NCBI GenBank assembly: GCA_963788585.1
Contig: CAWBHA010000003.1
Span: forward strand, 744,001-808,000
DNA from: Bog-473 sp963788585
Lineage (GTDB): Bacteria; Actinomycetota; Acidimicrobiia; Acidimicrobiales; RAAP-2
Length of the DNA stretch: 64,000 nt
Direction: 5' to 3'
Program-made: the position numbers and the translations under genes
Shown here: positions 9,355-17,805 of the stretch, piece by piece
Layout of the letters: the number at the start of each line of letters is the position of its first letter
How positions within the stretch are numbered: position 1 is the first letter of the stretch
The notes under the pieces: model-generated
What the model saw: only the letters and a program-made list of their open reading frames with translations
Told to the model about the DNA's origin: nothing
The model's database searches: none

Positions 9355-9525
9355 CTACTTCTTCTCTGAGGTCGACGTACTCGGCGCGTGACCCGCTGCG
9401 TACGCGGTGATGGCAGCGGAGATGTAGGCGTGCACACTGCTCGCCCGACCTTCTGCGACGGCTTTCTCTACCGCGCGCACCTGCGCGTCGGGAAGGGACA
9501 CGACGATCTTCTCGGTCTTCGGCAT
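9355..9525 (-). CDS. Ribbon-helix-helix antitoxin-like protein (orphan)
   Basis: A 56-residue protein (ATG complement of 9523-9525). The N-terminal strand TEKIVVSLPDAQV followed by AVEKAVAEGRASSVHAYISA is the ribbon-helix-helix pattern of ParD/CopG-type antitoxins, and the acidic/Ser tail STSEKK is typical. No PIN, RelE or other toxin frame follows downstream or lies upstream, so it is an orphan or its toxin has decayed. RHH antitoxins repress their own promoter; an inverted repeat lies just upstream. Confidence 0.7.
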   Translation of the reverse strand: MPKTEKIVVSLPDAQVRAVEKAVAEGRASSVHAYISAAITAYAAGHAPSTSTSEKK

Positions 9526-9545
9526 CGCCGTAAACGTACCCCCCG

Positions 9546-9568
9546 GTTTCGTTCGAGTGAAGCGAAAC
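9546..9568. promoter_or_regulatory. Inverted repeat upstream of the antitoxin gene
   Basis: GTTTCG (9546-9551) and CGAAAC (9563-9568) are perfect arms separated by 11 bases, 20 bases upstream of the antitoxin start. This is a likely self-repression operator for an RHH protein; the assignment rests on position and symmetry. Confidence 0.45.
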
Positions 9569-9620
9569 GAGAGAATCGCGAGAGGGCGTCAAGGCTTCTC
9601 CTGTGTTGGTCACAATGGGG

Positions 9621-9649
9621 TTGAACGTGACGAAGGGCTCGCTTAACCT
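9621..9649 (+). promoter_or_regulatory. Sigma-70-type promoter for the kelch gene
   Basis: TTGAAC (9621-9626), a 17-base spacer and TAACCT (9644-9649) fit an actinobacterial housekeeping promoter. The leader to the ATG at 9735 would be about 80 bases and ends with an AAGGAG ribosome site. Confidence 0.55.
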
Positions 9650-9734
9650 CCAGAAGGAAGGGGGGTATGAGCCGTCACGTGCGCCCCTCGAGATTCGTGA
9701 TCCCGTGGGTCGCAACGAACCGTAAGGAGTCACG

Positions 9735-11265
9735 ATGGGGACATGGGCCACGTTCGGCGTTCCGTCCTCGGTCGGCACGTTCAGTCCGGACACGGCGCTT
9801 CTTCTCACTGACGGTTCAGTCCTTATTCACGACTCTTTCGGCGCCAATTGGGTCCGTCTCACCCCGGACCCCAAGGGGAACTACGAGACCGGCACCTGGT
9901 CGCCACTCCTGCCGATGACGATCGCTCGAGAGTTCTTCGCGTCTGGCGTCCTGCCGCGACGGACGAGTCTTCGTCGTGGGCGGCGAATACGGGCCGGGGC
10001 AGATGGACGTGACATCGGCCGAGATGTTCGATCCGAAGATCAATAGCTGGAGCGCAGTGACAAAACCGGACGCGTTCAACTACATCCAGGGTGACGCGTC
10101 CGGGTGCGTCCTGGCCGACGGGCGGGTCCTGCTGGGCAACCTCCAGACGACGAGCCCACCCTTCTCGACGGCGCTCTGGGACCCTCTCAACAACAATAAG
10201 TGGACCGTTGCTGGGTCGAAATTCGGGGCTTCGGCCACCGACACGAAACAAGCCGTGTGCAATGAGGAGACGTGGACGTTGTTGCCGGATGGATCGATCC
10301 TCACGGTCCAGAACTTCGCCACGCCGCCGACCTTGACCCAGCGTTACGTACCGTCCCTGGACGAATGGGTCTCGACGGGGCAGACCCCGAACGATCTGGT
10401 GCTCACCACCGTCAACGATGCCTCCGGCACCGCCATCAGCATCTACGAGATCGGGCCGGCACTGCTGCTCCCTGACGGCCGTGTCTTCGCCATCGGCGGC
10501 ACGGGAAATACGGCGCTCTACACGCCGCCACCCCACGGCAGTGACCCAACGATCACGACGGGCTCGTGGCTCGCCGGACCCTCGTTGCCGAAGACGCCAG
10601 AGGGTTCACTCTGGCCGATGCTCACGACGAGCGATGCTCCAGCGGTCCTGCAGACCAATGGCAAGGTGCTCTGCACTGCGGGCCTCCTCTACCTCGCCGG
10701 GAACGATTGCTTCTCGGAGAATGCGCAATTTTCGAATTCGACCCGAAGGACAATTCGCTCAACCCGTTCAGCCCCGCGCCGATCCCGAGCGCCAGTGCGC
10801 CAAACACATGGCAGCTCCGGTTCCTGCTCTTGCCGACTGCCCAGATTCTCATGACCACCCAGTCGTCGACGATCTACGTCTATACACCGGACGCCAACGA
10901 GAACGTTCCGCACAAGAGCTGGAAGCCGACCTTCGTTTCATGTCCCAACACGCTCGTCCAAGGGCACACCTACACCGTGGTGGGCAAGCAATTGAATGGG
11001 CTCTCTCAAGCGGTGAGCTACGGCGACGACGCCCAGCAAGCAACCAACTACCCGATCTTCAAGCTATGGAACGCTTCGGGAGACGTGGTCTACCTGCGCA
11101 GCTCGAACTTCTCGACGCTGGCGGTGGCGACGGGCTCGAAGCGGGTGACTGCCGACATCGACGTCGGCGCGAGACGTACCGACGGGAGCGTGGCAGATGG
11201 TTGCCATCGCCAACGGCATTCCTTCGGACCCGCTCGATGTCCAGGTGGTGGCCCAGGGTTGCTGA
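9735..11265 (+). CDS. Kelch / galactose-oxidase-like beta-propeller protein (three frame breaks)
   Basis: Kelch-type blades repeat through the protein: LLLTDGSVLIHD, DGRVFVVGGEYG, LADGRVLLGN, LLPDGSILTV, LLPDGRVFAIGGTGNTALY and NGKVLCTAGLLY. The C-terminus (VVGKQLNGLSQAVSYGDDAQ, then MVAIANGIPSDPLDV) is the DUF1929/E-set domain of galactose oxidases. Breaks near 9955, 10725 and 11180 must be corrected to read it; the stop is TGA 11263-11265. Length is about 509 residues. There is no signal peptide. Radical-copper ligands could not be verified, so catalytic activity is uncertain. Codons are less GC-biased than in the flanks, and it abuts a truncated tRNA, suggesting transfer. Confidence 0.72.
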
Positions 11266-11289
11266 CCGAGTTTCCGACCCAGATTTCGA

Positions 11290-11344
11290 AACCCCAACCT
11301 TCTGATCCGTAGTCAGATGCTCTAGTCCGTTGAGCTACGAGCGC
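11290..11344 (-). tRNA. tRNA-Arg(ACG), 5' two-thirds only
   Basis: Reading the minus strand from 11344, the acceptor 5' strand GCGCTCG, a D-arm (GCTC...GAGC) and an anticodon arm CTGAC-TACGGAT-(G)TCAG-type with anticodon ACG (complement of 11308-11310) match tRNA-Arg(ACG), continuing to AAGGTTGGGG. After that the T-arm and 3' acceptor strand do not fit: nothing complementary to GCGCTCG is found. The gene seems cut at the T-arm, where the kelch gene's flank begins. It may be an integration scar or remnant rather than a working tRNA. Confidence 0.55.
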
Positions 11345-11503
11345 CGGGTTGAGACGGTCCACTCTACCGGACCCCGGAGCGCCACTCGCTGGCGGGAAAT
11401 AGCTGGTCAGACGATAGCGCCGCACCGGGGCCACGGCCGAGCAGGGACGCCGACGGCCGGCGTCGGGCCTAGTGTCGCGGTAGTCGAACGAGAGGAGTGG
11501 CCG

Positions 11504-11920
11504 ATGCGCTTCAACCACATGGAGCTCACGCTGCCGAGAGGCACCCTCACCAAGGAGTTCCGCGAGGAGGTCGACGCCTTCTACGGAGCGGTCTTCGGGT
11601 GGACCGGCACCGACACCGAGGTCGTCGGTCAGCTCTGCCACATCCTGCTGCCCGATCCGGACCAGTTCATCCTCCTGGCGGAGAGCGACAAGCCGATGTC
11701 CTCGCCCGGGTACGACCACCTCGGGCTGCTCCAGGACTCCCGCGACGAGGTCGATCGACTGCTCGAGGAGTGCGAGCGCTACGCCGAGAAGGACGACCGG
11801 GTCAAGATCATCCGCTACGAGGATCTCGAGTATCCCGGTCTCACGGTGCACGCCTTCTACGTGAAGTACCTGCTCCCCGTCTACTTCGACGTCCAGAGCA
11901 TGGAGAAGGCGCCCGCCTGA
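11504..11920 (+). CDS. VOC/glyoxalase-fold protein
   Basis: A 138-residue protein of the vicinal-oxygen-chelate superfamily: FNHMELTLPRG at the start, FYGAVFGWTGTD (typical first beta-alpha unit) and PGYDHLGLLQDSRDEVD, with His and Glu at metal-ligand positions. A GAGGAG ribosome site precedes ATG 11504. It converges with the P450 gene. The reaction is unknown; homologues act as isomerases, dioxygenases or binding proteins. Confidence 0.78.
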   Translation: MRFNHMELTLPRGTLTKEFREEVDAFYGAVFGWTGTDTEVVGQLCHILLPDPDQFILLAESDKPMSSPGYDHLGLLQDSRDEVDRLLEECERYAEKDDRVKIIRYEDLEYPGLTVHAFYVKYLLPVYFDVQSMEKAPA

Positions 11921-11954
11921 ACGCGCACTGCGCCGGCCCGCTCGAAGAGCGTCG

Positions 11955-13158
11955 TCAGACCGAGATCGGCAGCTTGCTGTAGCCGCGCACCGTCGAGGTG
12001 TAGAGCGGCACCGCCTCGTCCCGCCGCACCGACCACTCCGGGAACCGCTTGAGCGTCTCCTCCAGCGCGATGCGCCCCTCCGTCCGCGCCAGCGCCGCGC
12101 CCAGGCAGAAGTGGATGCCGTAGCCGAAGGACAGGTGGTGGTCGAACGTGCGGTGGATGTCGAAGCGGTCGGCGTCGGGGTACGCCCGCTCGTCGCGGCC
12201 GGCCGAGCCCGTGATCATCACGACCTTCGAGCGCGCCGGGATCGTCCCCCCGTGCACCTCGACGTCGGCCGTGCACCAGCGGCTCTGCACCGGTGACGGC
12301 GCCTCGTAGCGCAGCAGCTCCTCGACGCAGTTCGGGATGAGCGACGCGTCGGCCGCCAGCTCGGCCCGCTGGTCCGGGTTGTCGTCGAGCGTCAGGGCCG
12401 CCCAGCCCAGCATGCCGGGCCACCGTCTCGGTCCCCGCGCTGGCGATCAGGGCGCCGAAGTTGACGGCCTGGTCCAGGGTGAGCCGGCGCAACTCGCCGT
12501 CGTCCTCGACGACCTCGCCGTTGACGAGATCGGTGAACATGTCGTCGCGCGGGTGCTCCTGGCGGTCGGCCAGCGTGGCGCGGAGGTAGTCCAGGAGGGT
12601 GAACATCGCCCCCGTCGAGACGTCGTTCGACATGCCCGTCTCGGGGTCGAGGTGGAACGACTCGTCGATCCAGCCCCGCACCATGTCCCGGTCCTCCGGC
12701 GGCACGCCGAGCAACGCGGCGATCACGTAGGCCGGGACGCGCGCCCCGAAGTCCTGCACGTAGTCGAACGAGCTCCGGCCGACGAGGCCGTCGAGCATGC
12801 CGGCGCAGAGCGTCCGGATGTCCTCTTCGAGGAGCTTCATGCGCCGCGGCGTGAAGGCCTTGGACACCAGCCGCCGGTAGCGGGTGTGCTCGGGCGGGTC
12901 CATGAAGATCATCATCTCCAGCTCGATCGGGTCCGCCGTGATCATCTCCATGACCGTGCCGTGCGACGAGCAGAACGTCTTGGGGTCGCGGCTGAAGGCG
13001 TCCACGTCGGCGAAGCGGCTCACCGCGTAGAAGTCCCACTGCTCGTTGTAGTAGAGCGGCTGCTCGTCGCGCAGGCGCTTCCAGATGGCGTGCGGGTCGC
13101 CCTTGTACTTCTCGTCGAGCGGATCCCAGGCCAGGGGCTCGGTGTCGAGGGCGGTCAT
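11955..13158 (-). CDS. Cytochrome P450 (one frame break)
   Basis: A bacterial class I P450 of about 400 residues. Landmarks are PPEHTRYRRLVSKAFTPRR (C-helix), ALIASAGTETVAR (I-helix AGTET), EELLRYE (ExxR) and the heme loop FGYGIHFCLGAALAR with the axial Cys. A single-base break near 12412 separates the I-helix from the rest. It is the last gene of a TetR-kinase-P450 unit on the minus strand, 12 bases after the kinase stop. Related P450s (CYP124/125/142-like) oxidise sterol side chains or lipids, but the substrate is not evident; redox partners are not adjacent. Confidence 0.88.
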
Positions 13159-13170
13159 GCGCCGGCAGGG

Positions 13171-14088
13171 TCACTGCGACTCGTCCGGGCTCCGGAGCCC
13201 GACGTGGTCCAGCTCCCACAGCTTGATGCCGCCGAGGATGCCGGCCGAGTTGGGCACCACCGTGATGCGCTTCAGCACGTCGCCGAGGTCGCGCCGGTTG
13301 ATGCGCGGCGCGTTGCCGCCCCCGATGAAGAGGTGGTCGAACGCGGTCAGCTCGTCGAGATACGCGATGGCCTTCTGCACGTGCTTGTTCCAGCTCTTGT
13401 CGCCCATCTTCTTGCGCGCCGGCTCTCCCAGCTGTTCGTTGAACGTCTCCCCCTTGCGGAACTGCACGTGCGAGAACTCGAAGTGCGGCAGCAGGCGGCC
13501 GTCCATGAAGAACCCGGTCCCGAAGCCCGTGCCGAGCGTGATGACGGCCTCGAACCCCTTGCCCGTCACGACGGCCGCGCCCTGCACGTCGGCGTCGTTG
13601 GCCACGCGGCACGGCTTGCCGATCGCCTTCTTCAGCTCGTGCGCCAGGTGGAAGTGGTGCCAGGCCTCCTCGAGCTTGAGGTCGATCTCGGTGCCCGGCC
13701 CCTTCTTGGTGACGAAGTGCGGCGCGGTCAGTACGTGGCCCCGACGGATCATGCCCGGGAAGCCGGCCGAGATGCGGTCCGCCTCGGGCAGCTTCTGGGC
13801 CAGCCCGGTCAGCTTCTCGACCAGCAGCTTCGGCGGCATCGGGTAGGTCGTCGGGACGCGCACCCGGTCGGCCACCAGCTCGCCGTTGGCATCGAGCACG
13901 TTCGCCTTGAGCCCCGTGCCGCCGATGTCGAAGGCGAGCGTATAGGGGTGCTCGTGCCCTTCCGCCGCCGGCGCGTCGGTCGGGGCTGTGCTCGTCGGAG
14001 CAGGGCTGGTCGGGCCGGAGCTGGTCGAAGCAGCGCCGCTCTGTGTCGGTCCGGTCGAGGTGTCCGTCACCAGGGGAACTGTAGCCAC
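13171..14088 (-). CDS. ROK-family sugar kinase, polyphosphate-glucokinase-like
   Basis: The ATP/phosphate-1 motif FDIGGTGLKANV starts near residue 53, followed by GFPGMIRRGHV, the catalytic Asp in VANDADVQGAA, the phosphate-2 motif LGTGFGTGFF and the C-terminal FIGGGNAPRINRR. The pattern WNKHVQKAIAYLDEL...TVVPNSAGILGG closely follows actinobacterial PpgK, which phosphorylates glucose with polyphosphate or ATP. The first 45 residues are Ser/Thr/Pro-rich, low complexity and absent from PpgK. It sits between TetR and P450 genes on the minus strand. Confidence 0.8.
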   Translation of the reverse strand: MATVPLVTDTSTGPTQSGAASTSSGPTSPAPTSTAPTDAPAAEGHEHPYTLAFDIGGTGLKANVLDANGELVADRVRVPTTYPMPPKLLVEKLTGLAQKLPEADRISAGFPGMIRRGHVLTAPHFVTKKGPGTEIDLKLEEAWHHFHLAHELKKAIGKPCRVANDADVQGAAVVTGKGFEAVITLGTGFGTGFFMDGRLLPHFEFSHVQFRKGETFNEQLGEPARKKMGDKSWNKHVQKAIAYLDELTAFDHLFIGGGNAPRINRRDLGDVLKRITVVPNSAGILGGIKLWELDHVGLRSPDESQ

Positions 14089-14124
14089 ATCAGGGTGCAG
14101 GAGGGCCCGGCGGGACCCGGTCCG

Positions 14125-14823
14125 TCATCCGAAGAGGACGTTGTGGATGATGGCGCGGAGCTGGCTCCCCAATTCCTCGTCCGTCGCCTCGTCGAAGGCC
14201 TCGCCGGAGAGGACGAGCCCCGAGAAGACGACGCCCACCGACGCCGCCATCCTGACCCGGTCGGTCAGCGGGACCCGGGGGTCGGCCAGCACCTGGCGCA
14301 GCTTGTTCTGGATGTCGTCGTGCTCGGCGTCGTGCGCCTCGTTGTGCAGCTTCTCGAGGGCGGCCTGGTTCCGCTCGTGCATGAGGAAGATCTTGCGCTG
14401 GGCCAGCATCTGCACGGCGATCTCGTCGACCAGCGCACCCCACTGCTCGAGGGTGACCGGCTCGTCCCCCATGCTCAAGAAGGCCTTCTGGCCGAACTCG
14501 TGGATGCGCATGTGCAGCGCCAGGAGGATGTCGTCCTTCGATTCGAAGTGGTAGTAGAGCGCCGCCTTCGTCACGCCCAGCTGCTCGGCGATCTGCCGCA
14601 GGCTGGTGCCGTCGTAGCCCTGCTCGGTGAAGAGGTCGAGCGCCACATCGAGGATGCGCTGGCGGGTGTCGACGTGGGTGGCGTCGGCCGAGGCCGCCCC
14701 GTCGGTGATGCCGGACGGGGGCTCGGGTGCCGCCACGGCCGCGTCCAGGCGCTGCTCGTCGTCGACGGTGTCCTGCTCGTCGTCGTGGCCATCGTGACCT
14801 GGGACTTCTGTGGTTTGTGCCAT
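14125..14823 (-). CDS. TetR-family regulator
   Basis: A 232-residue regulator. After a 50-residue acidic, disordered extension, the DNA-binding domain reads RQRILDVALDLFTEQGYDGT...LGVTKAALYYHFESKDD, the standard TetR helix-turn-helix; the C-terminal ligand domain follows. It is divergent from a DrrAB-type exporter and shares with it a control region bearing a 10-bp inverted repeat, so it most likely represses the exporter and its own operon (kinase, P450). Confidence 0.9.
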   Translation of the reverse strand: MAQTTEVPGHDGHDDEQDTVDDEQRLDAAVAAPEPPSGITDGAASADATHVDTRQRILDVALDLFTEQGYDGTSLRQIAEQLGVTKAALYYHFESKDDILLALHMRIHEFGQKAFLSMGDEPVTLEQWGALVDEIAVQMLAQRKIFLMHERNQAALEKLHNEAHDAEHDDIQNKLRQVLADPRVPLTDRVRMAASVGVVFSGLVLSGEAFDEATDEELGSQLRAIIHNVLFG

Positions 14824-14843
14824 GGTTTTCTTCTTGTACCTAC

Positions 14844-14899
14844 TTGACGGCCGGTTAGTAAGCCTTTACCCTACCGTGTAGTCGTGAGTTTACTAACCG
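14844..14899. promoter_or_regulatory. Shared TetR/exporter control region: promoter plus 10-bp inverted repeat
   Basis: Forward promoter: TTGACG (14844-14849), 17-base spacer, TACCCT (14867-14872). CGGTTAGTAA (14852-14861) and TTACTAACCG (14890-14899) are perfect inverted arms 28 bases apart that bracket the -10 box. The half site CGGTTAGTAA resembles TetR operators of lipid-metabolism regulators. Binding would block both directions. Confidence 0.65.
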
Positions 14900-14921
14900 A
14901 CCGGTAAGGATGTCCATCTTT

Positions 14922-15993
14922 ATGGCTGACGAGATGATGATTCAAGCCGACGGGCTGATGAAGCGCTACGGCGAGACCCAGGCCCTCGACGGGGTGTCGT
15001 TCGGCGTGCCCGCCGGGACGATCCTCGGGCTGCTTGGGCCCGAACGGCGCCGGCAAGACCACGGCCGTGCGGGTCCTGACGACGCTGGCCGTACCCGATG
15101 CCGGGTCGGCGACGGTGGCCGGGATCGACGTGATCCGGCACCCCGGTGAGGTCCGGCACCACATCGGCGTGGCGGCGCAGGACGCGACGTTGGATTCCCT
15201 GTTGACGGGGCGGCAGAACCTCGTGCTGGTGGGCGAGCTGTCCGACATGGGCCGGGCGGCGTCCCGGGAGCGGGCGGCCGAGCTGCTGGACCAGTTCGAG
15301 CTGACCTTCGCCGCCGACCGGGTGGCCAAGGGCTACTCGGGCGGCATGCGCCGGCGCCTGGACCTGGCGGCCTCGTTGATGACCCGGCCGCCCGTCCTGT
15401 TCCTCGACGAGCCGACGACTGGCCTCGATCCCACGAGCCGGTCGCGGGTGTGGGACGCCATCCGGGAGCTCATCGGTGAGGGCGTGACCGTGCTGCTGAC
15501 GACGCAGTATCTCGAGGAGGCCGACGAGCTGGCGAACCGCATCGTGGTGGTGAACCACGGACGGGTCATCGCCGACGGGACGCCGCTGGAGCTGAAGGAG
15601 GCCAGCCGGAGTGCCCGCCTGGACGTGACGTTGTCCGAGCCCCATGCGGGTGCGGTGGCGGCGATGGCGCCTTTGGTGGCGGGGAAGGTGCACGTGTCGG
15701 ACGACGGTCGGCGGCTGAGCGCCGGCGTCGACGCGTCGGCGGGGCTGGCGACGGCGGTGGTACGTGCGTTGGACGCGGCGGGGGTGCTGGTGGACAACAT
15801 CGAGGTGCGCCAGCCCTCGCTCGACGACGTGTTCTTCTCGTTGACGGGGGAGCACGTCGACGAGGACGACGACGACGAGCCGGACGACGCGGCGTTGGAG
15901 ACGGGACGTGCGTCTGGGGCGGCAGAGTCGACGGCCGGCGAGACCGATCCCGAGTCCTACGAACCGCACGAGCTGGAAGGAGCACGTCGATGA
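14922..15993 (+). CDS. DrrA-type ABC exporter ATPase (frame break in Walker A)
   Basis: Walker A reads LGLLGP-NGAGKTT once an extra G near 15045 is removed; then come KGYSGGMRRRLDLAASL (signature), LFLDEPTTGLDP (Walker B) and a DrrA C-terminal extension ending in an acidic tail (DEDDDDEPDD). About 357 residues. ATG 14922 is preferred over ATG 14910 because AAGGA directly abuts the latter, leaving no spacer. It overlaps the permease by ATGA at 15990-15993. The pair exports a lipid or drug-like compound, as daunorubicin-resistance DrrAB does. Confidence 0.87.
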
Positions 15994-16847
15994 CGACGAC
16001 CACGTTGACGCCGACGACGGTCGGCGTCCGCAGTCCCCGGTCGAGCGGGGCCTTCGTCGGCCGGCTGGCCGACATCTGGGCGATGACCCGTCGCAACCTC
16101 GTGCATATCTCGCGCGAGCCGATGCAGTTGTCCGACGTGACGATCCAGCCGGTGCTCTTCACCTTCCTGTTCGTCTACATCTTCGGTGGCGCCATCCCGA
16201 TCCCCGGTGGCGGGAGCGACGTCGACTACCTGCTGGCGGGGCTCTTGTCGCTGAACCTGGTGACGTCCGTCATGGGCACGGCGGTCGGGTTGAGCACCGA
16301 CCTGCACGAAGGCATGATCGACCGCTTCCGCACGCTGCCGATGTGGCGTTCCGCCGTCCTGGTGGGCCGCTCCATGGCGGACCTGCTGACGTCGTGCCTC
16401 TGCGCGCTCATCGTGGGGTTGACGGGGCTGATCGTCGGGTGGCGGCCCGGGGCCAACTACATCTCGATCGTGGGCGGCTTCGCACTGGTGCTGTTCTTCG
16501 CCTACGCGTTGACCTGGATCGCGGCCTGCGTCGGCATGAACTCGAAGAGCCCCGAGTCGGCCGCGTCGTTCGGCTTCATCGTGCTCTTCCCGTTGGCCTT
16601 CGTCTCGAACGCGTTGGTCCCCACGCAGCACATGCCCGGCTGGCTCCAGGCCATCGCCGACTGGAACCCGGTCAGCGCGGTGACGGCCGGGGCCCGGGTC
16701 CTCTGGGACAACCCCAACCCGTCCGGGACGATCCATGCCTGGCCGATGCAGCACCCGGTCGAGGCGGGCCTGATCTGGTCGGTCGTCCTCCTGGCCATTT
16801 CCGCCCCGCTGGCCGCGCACTTCTTCAAGCGCCGGACGACGGAGTGA
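15990..16847 (+). CDS. DrrB-type ABC exporter permease
   Basis: A 285-residue ABC-2 membrane protein with six predicted membrane segments and the DrrB/ABC-2 pattern: QPVLFTFLFVYIFGGAI, the cytoplasmic DRFRTLPMWRSAVLVGR coupling segment, and LVPTQHMPGWLQAIADWNPV near the C-terminus. Its start overlaps the ATPase stop. It forms the membrane part of the exporter controlled from the TetR divergent region. Confidence 0.9.
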   Translation: MTTTTLTPTTVGVRSPRSSGAFVGRLADIWAMTRRNLVHISREPMQLSDVTIQPVLFTFLFVYIFGGAIPIPGGGSDVDYLLAGLLSLNLVTSVMGTAVGLSTDLHEGMIDRFRTLPMWRSAVLVGRSMADLLTSCLCALIVGLTGLIVGWRPGANYISIVGGFALVLFFAYALTWIAACVGMNSKSPESAASFGFIVLFPLAFVSNALVPTQHMPGWLQAIADWNPVSAVTAGARVLWDNPNPSGTIHAWPMQHPVEAGLIWSVVLLAISAPLAAHFFKRRTTE

Positions 16848-16868
16848 CCTCGTAGGACGAGGGTATTT

Positions 16869-16901
16869 GGTCAAGTTTCTTGACTAGCAAGACCCTTGAC
16901 C
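16869..16901. promoter_or_regulatory. Nested inverted repeats before the MarR-VOC gene
   Basis: TCAAG-TTT-CTTGA (16871-16883) is a perfect inverted repeat. A wider pair GGTCAAG (16869-16875) and CTTGACC (16895-16901) brackets it. The cluster ends 13 bases before the start codon at 16915. MarR proteins bind such 5-7 bp palindromes and repress themselves, so this is probably the operator. Confidence 0.6.
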
Positions 16902-16914
16902 ATACGGTGGGGTC

Positions 16915-17757
16915 ATGGACGACCTCGACTACGGCGACTTCGCCACCCCCACCCTGATGCGCTCGGCCCGCGGCGCGTATGCCCAGGCCATGCGGGCCGA
17001 GCTGCACGCCATCGGGATCGACGACCTGCCCCGCAACGGCGTCTTCGTCTTGGCGGGCATCGACAGCTCGGGCGGTCCGCGCCAGGACCTGCCGTCGGAG
17101 CTCGGCGTCTCGAAGCAGGCTGTGAGCCAGGTCATCGACGTCCTCGTCAACCGTGGCTACCTCGAGCGCCAGACGGATCCCGAGGACCGTCGCCGCATCG
17201 TGCTCGAGCTCACCGACCGAGGCCGGGAGGTCGTGGACGTCTCCTTTCGGGGTATCGAGGCCGTCCAGCGCAAGCTCGAGGAGAAGGTCTCGTCCGAGCA
17301 GATCGCCGCGACGCGTGCAGTCCTCGTCGCCTTGACGGAGATCAAGGTGGACGGGCTTGCAACTGGGACGGGCCGGCGGCGGCCGCGGCCCGGGCGGTCC
17401 CGCCAGCTCCGCAGCTTCAGTCCGATCTTCCCGGTGCGGGACCTCGACATCGCCCTCGCGCACTACAAGTCGCTGGGTTTCAAGACCTTCGCCTACGAAG
17501 AGGGGAGCGACTACGGCTTCGCCGACCGGGAAGGTGTGGGGCTCCACTTCGCCACGAGCGAGACGGAGGAACCGATCCATCCTTCCGAGGCCTACCTGTA
17601 CGTGCGCGACGCCGACGCGTTGTACGACGAGTGGAGCCAGTCCGGTCGCAGCGGCAAGACCCGGCCCGTCGGGCCCACCGACTACGAGTTGCGCGAGGGG
17701 TCGCACGTCGACCCCGACGGGAACGTCATCCGCTTCGGGTCGCCGACGGAGGACTGA
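16915..17757 (+). CDS. MarR regulator fused to a VOC/bleomycin-resistance domain
   Basis: Residues 1-145 are a MarR winged helix: LPSELGVSKQAVSQVIDVLV recognition helix and DPEDRRRIVLELTDRGREV wing. After an Arg/Pro/Gly linker, residues 165-280 are a glyoxalase/bleomycin-resistance domain (FPVRDLDIALAHYKSLGFKT...HVDPDGNVIRFGSP). The frame is continuous, so the fusion is real. The VOC part may sense or sequester the ligand of the regulator, or inactivate it. The gene follows the DrrAB exporter and has its own palindromic operator. Confidence 0.88.
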   Translation: MDDLDYGDFATPTLMRSARGAYAQAMRAELHAIGIDDLPRNGVFVLAGIDSSGGPRQDLPSELGVSKQAVSQVIDVLVNRGYLERQTDPEDRRRIVLELTDRGREVVDVSFRGIEAVQRKLEEKVSSEQIAATRAVLVALTEIKVDGLATGTGRRRPRPGRSRQLRSFSPIFPVRDLDIALAHYKSLGFKTFAYEEGSDYGFADREGVGLHFATSETEEPIHPSEAYLYVRDADALYDEWSQSGRSGKTRPVGPTDYELREGSHVDPDGNVIRFGSPTED

Positions 17758-17805
17758 ACGGGGCTCGGACGCAACGAGAGCAAGCGGTCGGTAGCCTCCT
17801 GAAGC

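Noticed and set aside
9162..9437. Toxin partner for the RHH antitoxin (91-residue minus-strand frame)
   Set aside because: It is Arg/Pro/Thr-rich, overlaps the antitoxin in another frame and shows no PIN, RelE or MazF motif.
15020..15060. Programmed frameshift in DrrA
   Set aside because: No slippery heptamer or downstream pseudoknot, and many other genes here have the same kind of break.
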